Translations under genes and position numbers: made by a program
The notes under the pieces: generated by a model
The model's database searches: none
What the model was told of the DNA's origin: nothing
Seen by the model: the letters and a program-made list of their open reading frames with translations, nothing else
Assembly (NCBI GenBank): GCA_000697055.1
Contig: JNDT01002269.1
Location: 122,762-186,761, forward strand
Source: Saksenaea vasiformis B4078
Lineage: Eukaryota; Mucoromycota; Mucoromycetes; Mucorales; Saksenaeaceae
Length of the DNA: 64,000 bases
Direction of reading: 5' to 3'
In this document: positions 1-10,010 of the stretch, one piece after another
Layout: each line of letters begins with the position of its first letter
Position numbering within the stretch: position 1 is the stretch's first letter

Positions 1-411
1 CATGGCGTCATTTGAATTTTGAAAAAATTTGTATGTTAAAATTCAAAAAAGGTTGACCCAGCCGATGTCCGAATTGTGGGACGATCTCATCTGATTCTCA
101 TGACATGACAAAGAGAGAGAGAGTGAGAGAGAGCACACCCTCCCTTGGAAATAGAACAACCCAATGAAAATCATCCGATAGAAGGTTTCACTCTGCCTTG
201 TATATATTCACCTTGGTCCGATCCCAAGAATTTTCCTCGTCTTTTCTCCTTTTATTATACCTTGTACCATGTGGTTTGAGGGCGCACAATCAAATGGTAA
301 AAAAAAAAACCATAGTTACCATTGTATTCTTTACTTCATGTTACACACTGGATCGCTCATCAAATCTTCTTCTTTTTCTTTTCTCTTCCTTTGTTTTTTC
401 TAGTCCCTTCG
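1..411. other. Upstream region of the first gene
   Basis: No gene recognised. A GA-rich simple tract lies at about 112-133 and pyrimidine-rich DNA at about 361-400, just before the ATG at 412. Such tracts are common in fungal promoters, but no specific factor site can be named from the sequence. Confidence 0.4.
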
Positions 412-1149
412 ATGGAAAAAGAAACGGTCTCACCAACTTACGGTAACACTTACGTTGAATATGGAGAAGACGACGAAACAACAATCACAAGCACGACCAT
501 GGATCAAGACGCTCCTTACATAAACTCACCACCCATGGATACTACCACCGCTTTCGAACAAGAAATCCAGACCGAGAATGCAGGTGTATCACAAGCCGCC
601 TATTTCCTGGATGGTGGCCACCGATTCATTTCGGTAGGATCCTGCCGGCAAGCACATCAATTCCTTTTCTTATGATCTCTTCTTTTTTTTTTACCTTTTT
701 AGCTACCTACTTTGGGCGGTTCCAAATCAGCCTCGAACATCTTGCGTATATTTGAACAGTGGTTGGAAAACAAACTGCTCTATCACCAACATCCCGATCA
801 TCTACCAATACTCGAGGATGGTGTCGAACTCGTTGCCGAAGACATACTGAACCAAATGAAGTTACGCACATCACTCCGTTCTCTCACTGGTATTTCCAAG
901 GTGTATCTCAAAATCCGCACCGGCCATATTTACTTTTACCATCACCTCGAAGACGGTCAACCGCTGATTACGGAAGATTTGGAAGAGGTTTTCCAGCAAT
1001 TTCCATTGTTCGTTGAAACTATGATCTATACAACCACCGACACTAAGGACACTCCTTCATCCTCCATCCAGTTCCTTTTAACCCTTGAGAACATGACAAT
1101 CAATCCTGGAAAACCATATCACCTTATGCAACTTGTTTCACACGAGTGA
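412..1149 (+). CDS. Hypothetical protein, two exons, 223 aa
   Basis: I do not recognise this protein. Exon 1 runs 412-633 (74 codons) and ends at a GT donor at 634; a pyrimidine tract and AG at 701-702 lead into exon 2 at 703-1149. The join is phase 0 and gives one open frame of 223 residues. The first ~65 residues are acidic and rich in Thr, Asp and Pro, probably disordered. The remainder looks like a compact mixed alpha/beta domain, with a helical stretch after the intron and a hydrophobic stretch near residues 165-190. There is no signal peptide or membrane segment. The ATG at 412 is the first in frame after the pyrimidine tract. A second ATG-containing frame at 322 overlaps the start and is a shadow. 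It converges on the SAF4-type gene, whose stop is ~110 bp away. Confidence 0.6.
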
Positions 1150-1257
1150 TCCTCTTTTCTCCTCTCCCTTCCTTTCCTATAGCGTATGATTCTAACGTTT
1201 TAAGCTAACATCTTGTAAATACATGTTTTATCATGGGGGGTTTGGCAAATATTTACA

Positions 1258-2682
1258 CTACTCGGAATCGGAATCGGTATAACTGACGAGGCCAGACGTC
1301 ACTGTTATGCACATTAATCATGACGTTAAAACATGCCACCTTTATATATATCTTTATACCTGTATCGCTCTTTTCTTGCCGCCTTTTTTTAATTGGTCTC
1401 ACTGCAACATTCTCCAATCCATGTACTTCTGTTTCATCGTTAGACATTTGCTCGTTCGGCTTTCCGAAACCGGCGTTTTTCAGAAACGGATCTGTCTTTA
1501 ATCGAGTACGGAGAGATGCACGGGTACCTAGATCATCCACACTATGACTCTTAGACGCCTGGCCAAACAAGGGCGACACTGTCTTTTTGAGTTTACGATG
1601 ATCGACGTCCGACAATGCAGGACCTGATAAAAAAAAAAGAAAAAGTTTTTTTTTTTTTTTTTTAGTTATCAATGAACCCTTGCTGATCAATGCATCTCTA
1701 TTTATCCTACCGTTGTATTCCACCCTTCGCGCTTCAGCCGCATCACTGGGGGATTCCGGCAACAATGTGATATGCAACGAATTCTTGTCCCGTAATCGCT
1801 CTGTTTCCTGCTCAACTGCCTTTTCTTTTTTCTTGGCTTCTCGAAATTTTCGGCGCAGTTCTTGTGATCTAGCGTATGGATCTTTCCATTGTGTCTCATT
1901 CAGTTGCTGAATCTGCGTTAGCACGGGTACAGCTTCTTCTGAGGCCTTCTTGTCCTTTATGCCGTGCTCTAGCCGAAACATCGCATCTGTCTCCAATTTC
2001 TCTTTTGTCACCTCATCTAAAATGACGACGTGGTTTCGTTCTAGTCCATGCGCTACATAGCTTCCAATTTCTTTCTTTTTCTTTACCTTTAAGACGAATA
2101 ACTTCGCTATCTTCAGGTTCCCATTCCTCGACCTTTTTACGTGCACCATCAACCACGACATAAGCGGCATTCTGAAAATGGTAGGTCAGTCTCCGTGATA
2201 ACGCACGCTTGCTTGCTGCTTGCATTACCTTTGGATCGGTATGGATCTCAATCCATTGACTACATAAATGGCATTTCATACGAAATTGGAGAATGGGGGT
2301 ACTGTAGTAGTTGCCGATCTTTTTCTTTTCAGCATTGTAACGAACCCCTGATGTACTGCATTGAGTTCACAAGCCGATCCAATTTGTCATGTTACCTTTG
2401 CCAATGTGATTGTCGCAACCCGTACACCAGATATTGAATGGCAGTTCAAATCTTCCTCGAGTTAGATCAAAACCAGAAGAAGGGTACTAGGTTGACAATC
2501 ACCTGACGACAAGAATGCCCTGATCAATCTTACGGGCTCTAGCACCCAATGGATGCTTCCCAACATGCTGATTGACTGTACCCTAAATGTCGCTTAGTAA
2601 AATAGTAATCGCATACGAGAACAAGAGAAGGTACTTTGTCCGGAGTCCAATCGGGAGGGTAATACTTATTGAATGGCTGCAT
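1258..2682 (-). CDS. SAF4: CCDC130/SAF4-type splicing factor (CWC16/YJU2 family)
   Basis: The family acts in pre-mRNA splicing as spliceosome-associated proteins in the nucleus. Reading the minus strand, the first exon (ATG at 2682) encodes MQPFNKYYPPDW, the second carries the HPLGARARKIDQG block, the third FNIWCTGCDNHIGKG and the fourth RMKCHLC, giving the CxxC pairs that bind zinc. Then follow the ...VDGARKKVEEWEPE and WKDPYARSQELRRKFRE blocks, a basic coiled-coil and a serine-rich tail. A final intron (donor GTATAAAG near 1355, acceptor near 1284) restores the typical acidic ending LVSYTDSDSE with its stop at 1258; without that splice the ORF would stop at 1253 with an atypical tail. At least six introns are needed. 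The neighbour upstream is a possible divergent small ORF. Family assignment is firm; the exact exon edges in the middle are inferred. Confidence 0.85.
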
Positions 2683-3029
2683 TCAGTAGTTAATATAAGC
2701 AAGAAAGAAGTTGGACAAGAGAGATAGCTCTGACTCCGATTCAAGAACCATAAGCAGTCCACGTGCACTCCAAGCAAGACATGCTCTCAGCGAGCCTATG
2801 TGCTCTGTGAAGCTTTTGAACACGCATATCTGTGGCAGCAGGTTAAATACATGAGAAAGGATGTAATTATGAAAATTGCTTTACACTATTGCAATGCAAC
2901 AGCATAATGATAATCCAGTCCAGTAAAAAGGAACAGCATTGCGGAAAACGCAGAAATCCCATAATCGCTCCATCTGTCTAGTCTCTTTCAAATTTTACTA
3001 CTTTCTTTTTTTTTTTTTGACTGTGTTAC

Positions 3030-3308
3030 TTGCTTCCTACATCTATAGTGGAGGATGCTAGTGATATAGGTGAGCTTTCTTACCTTGCTTACGAGAATGC
3101 TATGGATTTCCAGGGAAGCGGTCCTATATCACCAAATGAATCCAGTCATTTTCACGAATACTCGCTTCCTCTGGAAAAATATCCGTCAATATCACAGATG
3201 AGATCATTTACAAACCGGAAAACAACGGATCAACAAGCGACATCAACACCGTTTGAAGTCGCCGCAGGCATGATCGATCGAGATAATCGGGACCACCACA
3301 AAGCGTAA
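3030..3308 (+). CDS. Possible small or partial hypothetical protein
   Basis: An open stretch ends at TAA 3306-3308. It is preceded by a pyrimidine tract and an acceptor-like AG near 3048, so it may be the last exon of a gene divergent from SAF4; the first in-frame ATG is at about 3100 (about 70 codons). The predicted peptide is polar and rich in Ser, Pro, Glu and Asp, with no recognisable domain. It could be a chance ORF. The rest of 2683-4108 shows nothing I can identify. Confidence 0.25.
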   Translation: MLPTSIVEDASDIGELSYLAYENAMDFQGSGPISPNESSHFHEYSLPLEKYPSISQMRSFTNRKTTDQQATSTPFEVAAGMIDRDNRDHHKA

Positions 3309-4108
3309 TGCTTACAAGAGCGACAATTGTGCACGCTACGTGCAAATACGCGAGATACATACAGATCTTGGATGTCTGAGAACCCGACCACCACTTGTTC
3401 TGTGGATAATAAAATAAAGTTTCCGTTTCATGGAGGTTGTTTAAAATGGCTGCTCTCCTAGATCAGATATCGAAAGCATGGGGTGGCATGATGTCTCACA
3501 CTGTAAATGAAGCAATCACTGGTATTATATGCAAATTCTCGTTAGTCATTTCCAAGGCATGGACGAATGAGCCGCTTGTGCTTCGGCCCATCAATTAGAT
3601 AGATGCTACCGTGTCCCGTTTTCTAAGGTGTGAGGAAAACTTGAGATCTATTATTTTTATCACATTATCGTTATGTCGTTAGGGCCTTTCCCATTATTGG
3701 ACAGTTAAAAGGGTGGCTGACATGCCATGAATGATCTTCTTCTTCGTTAGTTCTCGCCGATCAAAGCTTGCTATTCTTCCTTTCCCAGAAAGATGCACGA
3801 ACGACGAGTGCTTCCGATGGACCTTCCCCATAGTAATACATCCTTTTCTTCGACGATAATGATATACCCCTGGTTGCCGTTAATCTGTAGTCGCTAAAGT
3901 CCTCCGACGACTTGAATAAGAATAATCTGGAAAGTTGCACAAGCAAGTCGCCACACCGGAAAATCCTTTAGCGGAGCCTCAAATATTGTCACGCCATACT
4001 GTCCCAATTCGTTCATTTCCTCAGGCCATGGTTTTTTTTTTTTTAAACTGCCTCATCTGCCGCGAGAAAAAAAGTTTGTATCAAATCATCTTTTTTACCT
4101 TTTTCTCC

Positions 4109-5161
4109 ATGGTTCTCAATACTGTCATTACACACATTGCTCAGCAAGATGCTGAACGCGTACGTATCAAGCTTTGCCTAGTTACAAAACCTAAACCTTA
4201 TTCGTAGAGACAACACCCAATCACCGCCAAATCTCCAATGCGTCTGAGAATGGAAAAGTACGTCAAGGATCTGCAGAATACCATTGTCCAAGGCATTGAA
4301 AAGGTGGATGGCAAATCATTTGAACGGACGTCATGGAAGCGTGCAGAACATGGAGGTGAAGGGATTACATGTGTGCTGCAGGATGGCAATGTAATGGAAA
4401 AGGCTGGTATCGCTGTGTCAGTTGTGTACAGCGAACTGTCTCCTGCGGCAGCGCAACAAATGCGCGAAGACCGAGGCAAAGATATCCCCACAGACGCCCC
4501 GCTACCCTTCTTTGTCACCGGTGTCTCGATGGTAATGCATGCAAAGAACCCCAATGCTCCCACTGTACACCTCAACTATCGATACTTCGAACTCATGAAC
4601 CCCGACGGAACACCAATGCTGTGGTGGTTTGGTGGAGGTGCAGATCTAACACCTGTCTACCTATTTGAAGAAGACTGTGTTCATTTCCACAAGACGTATA
4701 AGGATGTCTGCGATGCGTTTGATCCGGATTACTACCCGGAGTTCAAAAAGTGGGCCGATAGATACTTCGACAACCGACATCGCGGAGAAGCACGAGGCAT
4801 CGGTGGTATCTTCTTTGATGACTTCAACCGAAAACCAGCAGAGGAAATCTTCGAGTTTGTCCAAGTTTGCGGCAACCAGTTCCTGGCGTCCTACGTCCCG
4901 ATCCTGGAGAAGCGCAGCAAGATGGAATACACGGAGGACATGGTAAACTGGCAACAAATTCGTCGTGGCCGCTATGTAGAATTCAATTTGGTGTGGGACC
5001 GTGGAACGCGTTTTGGCTTGCAGACACCGTGCGCGCGTGTAGAATCGATTATGATGACTTTGCCATTGACCGCTCGATGGGAGTACTGCCATGAACCGGA
5101 ACCAGGATCAAAAGAAGATGCTCTGTTACAGGTCTTGAAGAATCCAAGAGAGTGGGCTTAA
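4109..5161 (+). CDS. HEM13: Coproporphyrinogen III oxidase (oxygen-dependent)
   Basis: Catalyses oxidative decarboxylation of coproporphyrinogen III to protoporphyrinogen IX in haem synthesis. Exon 1 is 4109-4159 (17 codons), intron 4160-4207 (48 nt, GTACGT...GTAG), exon 2 4208-5161, in phase 0, for 334 residues, close to the yeast enzyme length. Landmarks in order: GGGI-like block (here HGGEGITCVLQDG), the VSVVYSELSP region, HLNYRYFE, the family signature WWFGGGADLTP, the HFHKTYK helix, RGIGGIFFDD, and RRGRYVEFNLVWDRGT close to PLTARWEY at the C terminus. These include conserved His, Arg and Asp residues of the substrate site. The start is not certain: an ATG at 4238 inside exon 2 would give 307 residues, and a further upstream exon with a mitochondrial presequence cannot be excluded. 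Family identity is very secure. Confidence 0.92.
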
Positions 5162-6306
5162 AAGTCATTTCTTAGATTCAATGTTCGAGTATCTCCTCAC
5201 ACCTGTTTGTCAATCTAATACTACGTAAGAACCCCCAGCCCCTTTCATAATCGATAATGATCATATACATAAAACACGCTCTCCAGAGAGGAACTCCGTC
5301 TTCCCGTGATAACTCTGCTCCCTGCCGAGTCTGTTAGGTTGCCTCGACCTGGACGTCGTCGTAATAGGCCAGCATCGGGCTTTATGCCTTTTTATTCACA
5401 TGAAAAGAGGACGTGACTACAGCTGAGAATTGCTCACAGTCCTTGTGGATCTGGGAAGGCCAAGAAAGATTCTAAAAGGCTACATTGCTAACCCCCTCCT
5501 ACAGTGAAGTCCAAAATTAAATGTGGCCTTGTCACAGGCCTACAAGTCTGCTTCCGGTAGTTTTCTGCCAATGGCAAGGCAACCAATAATTGCAGTAGCT
5601 GCATGGATACACACATATATGACTTGTGCATTGGAAGCAACATGATAGGGACGCTGAGCAAGATATTATCAGTTGCTAAAAGGTACAAAAGTACTAAAAG
5701 GTACTAATAGGAAATAGATATTTATGTCCAGTTATTGTATTTTCGCTCCTTGGTGATGCTTAATAACTGCTTCATGGATAACGTAACGATTTATTGATTT
5801 CTCTGTCTACAGCGTATCAGGAATTCCAAGCAATAACATTTGTGGCGTCCGACCGGCGTTACCGCCGGTCGGATCTGCCACGAAGTCCGTGATGAACTTA
5901 ATCTCGTTCCACGTGAACGAGCTCGACATTGATCTATGCAACAGATCAACGTACAGGCGCATCCAAGAGGATACTGCCCAAACTGGCTCCCATGAGCTGC
6001 AGTGCTTGTCAACGCATCGTTGTTAAGCTTTGCTAGTCTGTACAGCATCTGAAAATGTCAAAATCCAGTTAGCATCTGGTTATAAAATACAGTTTTCTTA
6101 CCATCATCACGACAAGGCAGATCGTTTGGCGTGGGAAAGTTCTGGAGCCGGCGCCAACCGAGGTGGGCCACCGGTGTAGCTATTGAAGAACATTCTTCCA
6201 TTGTTACTGTACAATTCACGGGCAATCCTAAGTACGATGAATTAGTGTAATCGCAAAAATTTGCATTGTATGTATGTTACTTGCTTGTGATGATGCAAAA
6301 CATAGT
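5162..6306. other. Intergenic, no gene; contains a run of hairpins
   Basis: No supported coding region between HEM13 and the Tc1 remnant. The notable content is a series of perfect inverted repeats at 5844-6022, listed separately. The ORFs of 60-85 codons here have no recognisable domains. Confidence 0.5.
5844..6022. repeat. Series of four short perfect hairpins
   Basis: Four inverted repeats follow each other. 5848-5858 pairs perfectly with 5863-5873 (11 bp, GC-rich, 4-nt loop TTAC) and the outer GTGGC/GCCAC at 5843-5846 and 5876-5880 may extend it. 5903-5909 pairs with 5915-5921 (7 bp, 5-nt loop). 5931-5935 pairs with 5943-5947 (5 bp). 6010-6014 pairs with 6018-6022 (5 bp, 3-nt loop). The first two are unlikely by chance; the two 5-bp ones are weak. 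The function is unknown: a structured RNA, a transposon end or a terminator-like element are all possible. Confidence 0.55.
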
Positions 6307-7440
6307 TTACAGGTCCTTTCTTGTCCTTGTGCTTTCGGTCGGGAAGTCTTCTATGGGAAATTCGTACGTCTTTATCCATTGAAGGACAGCTTTACATCTT
6401 TTGGGCATTGAGGCTACAAGGTTTTCACAAACACTTGGAGGAATGGAACGCCATTCACTCATTAGAGCGGCCTCGAGCTCCTTGGAATTCTTGATTCGAT
6501 ATCTTATCTTCGAGATACGACGTTCAAGTTCATCCCAAAGGTGCTCGATTGGGTTGAGATCGGGGCTTTGTGCTGGCCAGTACGACATGACACGTATACC
6601 CTTTCCCTTCTTCCATAGCGTGGTGGATTTACAAGTATGAGGTGTAGCCCCATCCTCCTGGAAGACATAGTCTTCAAGATTGTTTTCGTTTAAGAAAGGA
6701 AGTAGAAATGTTCATCACACATTTCAGCAACCATAATGGGGACGTGTTTGGCACCACCGTTCATCGTTTTTTCTCGATTCCTTTTCAAAATGTCCTGATA
6801 TTTCTTCCCGTTGACCTTGCCTTCTACTGGAGTGATGGGACCAACTCCGCCTGCATGGAAGCACCCCCAAAGCATCACTGCACCACCTCCAAACTTCGTC
6901 GTTTCGTTTATATGTGCTTCTATAAGTGCTTCTCCAGCTTTTCGTATGACACTTTCTCGGCCGTCATTGCCTTTCACGCGGTATCTCGACTCATCAGACC
7001 AGATAACACTCTTCCATTGGTCCATGGACCAATGCTGGTGTTCCAGCAACCCACTGCACCGTTTCTCGTTATGTCTATCTTCCAGGCGGGATCTGCGAAC
7101 TATTCTACGCGGATGGAATCCGAATTCATGTATGACTTTGGCAAACGTAGGGTAAGACACTTCCATGCATGTCTCTCGGAATGAGTCCAAATGAGCCTTC
7201 ACCGGTGCACGCGGATCGTTTCTGGAATCGCGCTCTAACATATGCTTCATTCTGTCTATTATCTTCTATGGTCTTCCTTCCCTCTGTTTTGAAGAATCAG
7301 AACTACTTGTCTCGACGTTTTTTACGATGCGATGAACCGTTGGTCGTCCTTCAACTATGCAATTTGACCATACAACATTGTGGAGAGCCGCATATCATAC
7401 ATGATGGAGCGTTCCTGTTCTGAAATCTCGGAGCTCGGCT
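6307..7440 (-). pseudogene. Decayed Tc1/mariner-type transposase
   Basis: Minus-strand fragments match the DDE transposase layout of Tc1-like elements. The best-preserved part (7250 down to ~6700) carries a helix-turn-helix-like segment, then VIWSDESRY (first catalytic Asp) and the VMLWGCF block. After a frameshift near 6700 the frame continues through EDYVFQEDGATPH (second Asp) and WPAQSPDLNPIEHLW (third acidic residue) to the stop at 6307. Upstream, the expected N-terminal DNA-binding region is split over frames and broken by stops, including a TAG just before 7250 and another near 7398. All three catalytic acidic residues are readable, but not in one frame, so the copy should be inactive. 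I could not find convincing terminal inverted repeats or a TA target duplication. Confidence 0.85.
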
Positions 7441-8133
7441 TTCCTGGCGGTATTACTGATGTCCTGAAGCACGACAGTAAAAGTTCACCAAAAAAAAAAC
7501 CGAGAATTAAGGACAAAAGGAAATTTGAGACGGCCAGGCAGGATCAGCGGAGTTCACCAATCGTCTACAGACTTTCTTTAGGAATTGTGCAGTTGCTGCA
7601 CAGGGTGTTGTCTTATGGCACAATGTCGCAGAACATGGACATATGAGATTGCCCGTTTTGAAGTCAAGGTTATGTTGCGCATTGCCGAGCGGTTAGCATA
7701 TACTGCCTTGGCCACTGAATAATCGAAATGCCTGCTAAACTGTCACTGTAGGAGCATATCGTGGAAAACTTCGCGTTTTATAAGAATTTTTAACATCTCT
7801 TTTCCGAGACTCGGTGAAAATGACTTGCCGTAGCATTCTAGTATACGTTATGTTATGCTCTCTATTAATATCTAGCAGACGAAAGTTATTGTTCCATATT
7901 TTCTGAACCGTCGGCAGTGTATGGATCTGCGACACCCCAACGTATAATATAACATACGTTAATCACGATTGCAGAGGATTACAGCCGACCATTTCCTTGT
8001 CAGTCTTTATAAAAAAAATACTATCTCCATAAACTTATGCTGCGTGAAATACGGTTCAACCACAATTTGATTACGAAAACGCTACAACGTTTATAAAGTA
8101 CATCTATGGCTACTCATTCCATCAGTAACGCGT
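7441..8133. other. Intergenic, no gene seen
   Basis: Nothing supported. A sequence at 7683-7697 resembles a tRNA A box, but no B box or cloverleaf follows. This stretch is probably the 3' flank of the SUGCT gene plus the flank of the decayed transposon. Confidence 0.4.
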
Positions 8134-9878
8134 CTATTGATCGCCGATAACGCCATCTTTACGAAGAGAGTTGATGATCTGGTCAGAATATCCCAGAACT
8201 TCTTTAAGAACTTCAGTGTTATGGGAACCGAGGACGGGGGGAGGGAGGCGAATGCTGGGCTTAAAGCCACTGTATTTCACAGGTGGACCTACCCATCACA
8301 ATAGATAAATGGAGTATGTATCTGAAACCTTAACTTACCGACAAGCTTGATCTTTCCCGCGCGTTCATGTTCCACCTCTCGCACCAACCCACGCGCAACG
8401 ATTTGTGGGTGCTCAAACGTCTGCTGGATGTTATTGATGGGAGCGAACGGAAAATTGCCACTCCCAAACTTTTCAATCCAATAACTGTTCGTTTCTTGTG
8501 TTAAACGTTTTTCAATCAGTTCGATCAGTTCTTTGCGATTTTGCACACGGTCACTGTTTGTCTTGAACCGAGTATCCTCGAGAAGATGGGTCATATCCAA
8601 GGAATGGCATAACTGCTTGAATTGACCTTCATTTCCAGTACCAACCATGATGAGGGAATCTTTTGTGGGCATGACCTGGTACGGGACAATGGAAGCATGC
8701 GATGTTCCTAAACGTGTGGCCTCTCGACCGCCGATAAGATAGTTCGACGCGACATTGGCCAAAGACGCTACTTGTGACTCGATCAATGAACAGTCGATCC
8801 GCTGACCTCGGCCAGTGATGCCCCGTTGGATCAGCGCAGCCAAGATTGCACCGTGTGCATAAAGGCCTTTCGTAGATCGTTTGTTCAGAGGTTGTCTAAT
8901 GTAGCTATCTTTTTGCGTTTACCTGTTGTCAAATCTAACTCTTCTTTCAACAAATGCCCTCTTCAACTTGATCTGATCGTACCTGTAATCGCTACACCCA
9001 CTTTCACAGGAGGTCTCTCTGCCTCGCCTGTAATATGCATCAAACCCGCTTCGGCCTTTTATACACATGTATATCCAATCAGCCAACGAATATGCGTCAG
9101 TTCTTCTTACCTCAATGATCACATCGTATCCAGGACGCTTTGCATAAGGACCATCCTGACCATAACCTATCGTGGAGATTTTAGATCCCACTATGGCGGC
9201 ATTGGGTACTACTACTCACCAGTGATAGAAGCGTAGATCAAGCGCGGATTGAGCTTCGAAAGTTCATCGTATCCCATGCCCATCTTGTCAAGTTTTCCTG
9301 GTAAAAAATTTTCCACTAGAATATCACACTTCTTGGCGAGATCGTGCAACAACGCGCGGCCTTTCTCAGATTTCATGTTCACTGTTACCGATTTCTTGTT
9401 ACGGTTTGCACACAAAAAGTAGGCAGATTCGCCTTTGCTGGTATCGCTCGGGTCTTTATTTTCTGCAAAAGGTGGTCCCCATGCACGCGTATCGTCGCCT
9501 TGGGGATGCTCAATCTTGATCACCTCAGCTCTTTTTTTTCCCGTGAGAAACCGTCATAAGTACTACAAGTTCCCACCTTACTGCGCTGCACTTACCCCAA
9601 GTCACCCAGCATCATCGTACAACATGGGCCAGCTGCAATATAGATTAATTAAAGATGATGCTGACGAAGAAATTGTAGCCTTAACCTAATACACGTGTCA
9701 AGTCAAGGACACGCACTCCTTCCAGGGGCGCTTGTGCTGGTTTTGGAGATTCCAGGCTACGTAGCACAGGACGACAAGTAGACAACGATCGTGTCAATCG
9801 AGGTAGAGAATGTCGGTACAATGACAGGATTAACATTGAGTAGAATAAAGAAGACCGCTCTGAAAAAGGGGAAGCCAT
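8134..9878 (-). CDS. SUGCT: Class III (CaiB/BaiF) CoA transferase, SUGCT-like, probably mitochondrial
   Basis: Class III CoA transferases move CoA between carboxylic acids; animal SUGCT uses succinyl-CoA and glutarate or hydroxymethylglutarate in mitochondria. The N terminus (ATG at 9878, with a second in-frame Met ~14 residues in) is basic, Ser/Leu-rich and free of acidic residues, as in a mitochondrial presequence. Then come LEGVRVLDLTRVLAGP, the EVIKIEHPQGDDTRAWGPP block, FLCANRNKKSV, a VENFLPGKLDKMG segment with a conserved Asn/Phe, YDVIIEAEAG with the expected position of the catalytic Asp nearby, and a long C-terminal swap domain. A last intron near 8340-8290 leads to PPVKYSGFKPSIRLPPP and a stop at 8134. 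At least five introns are required. The gene lies 133 bp downstream of transketolase on the same strand. The substrate is inferred from similarity only. Confidence 0.83.
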
Positions 9879-10010
9879 AACATTTCTTTTTTTTTATTAG
9901 CTGTGAAACTCGCATGAATTATTTCCCAGGCATTAATCATATCAGCCAATCTTTTTTGTACAACTTTTTTCGCTGAACAATGGAAAAAGATGACCCGGAT
10001 TTTTTGCCCT

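Noticed and set aside
1253..1258. ORF stop at 1253 as the end of the SAF4-type gene
   Set aside because: Splicing the last intron gives the family-typical acidic ending and moves the stop to 1258; the unspliced tail is atypical.
7683..7697. tRNA-like A box (TGCCGAGCGGTTAGC)
   Set aside because: No B box (GGTTCGA-type) follows within 100 bp, and the DNA after it does not fold as a cloverleaf.
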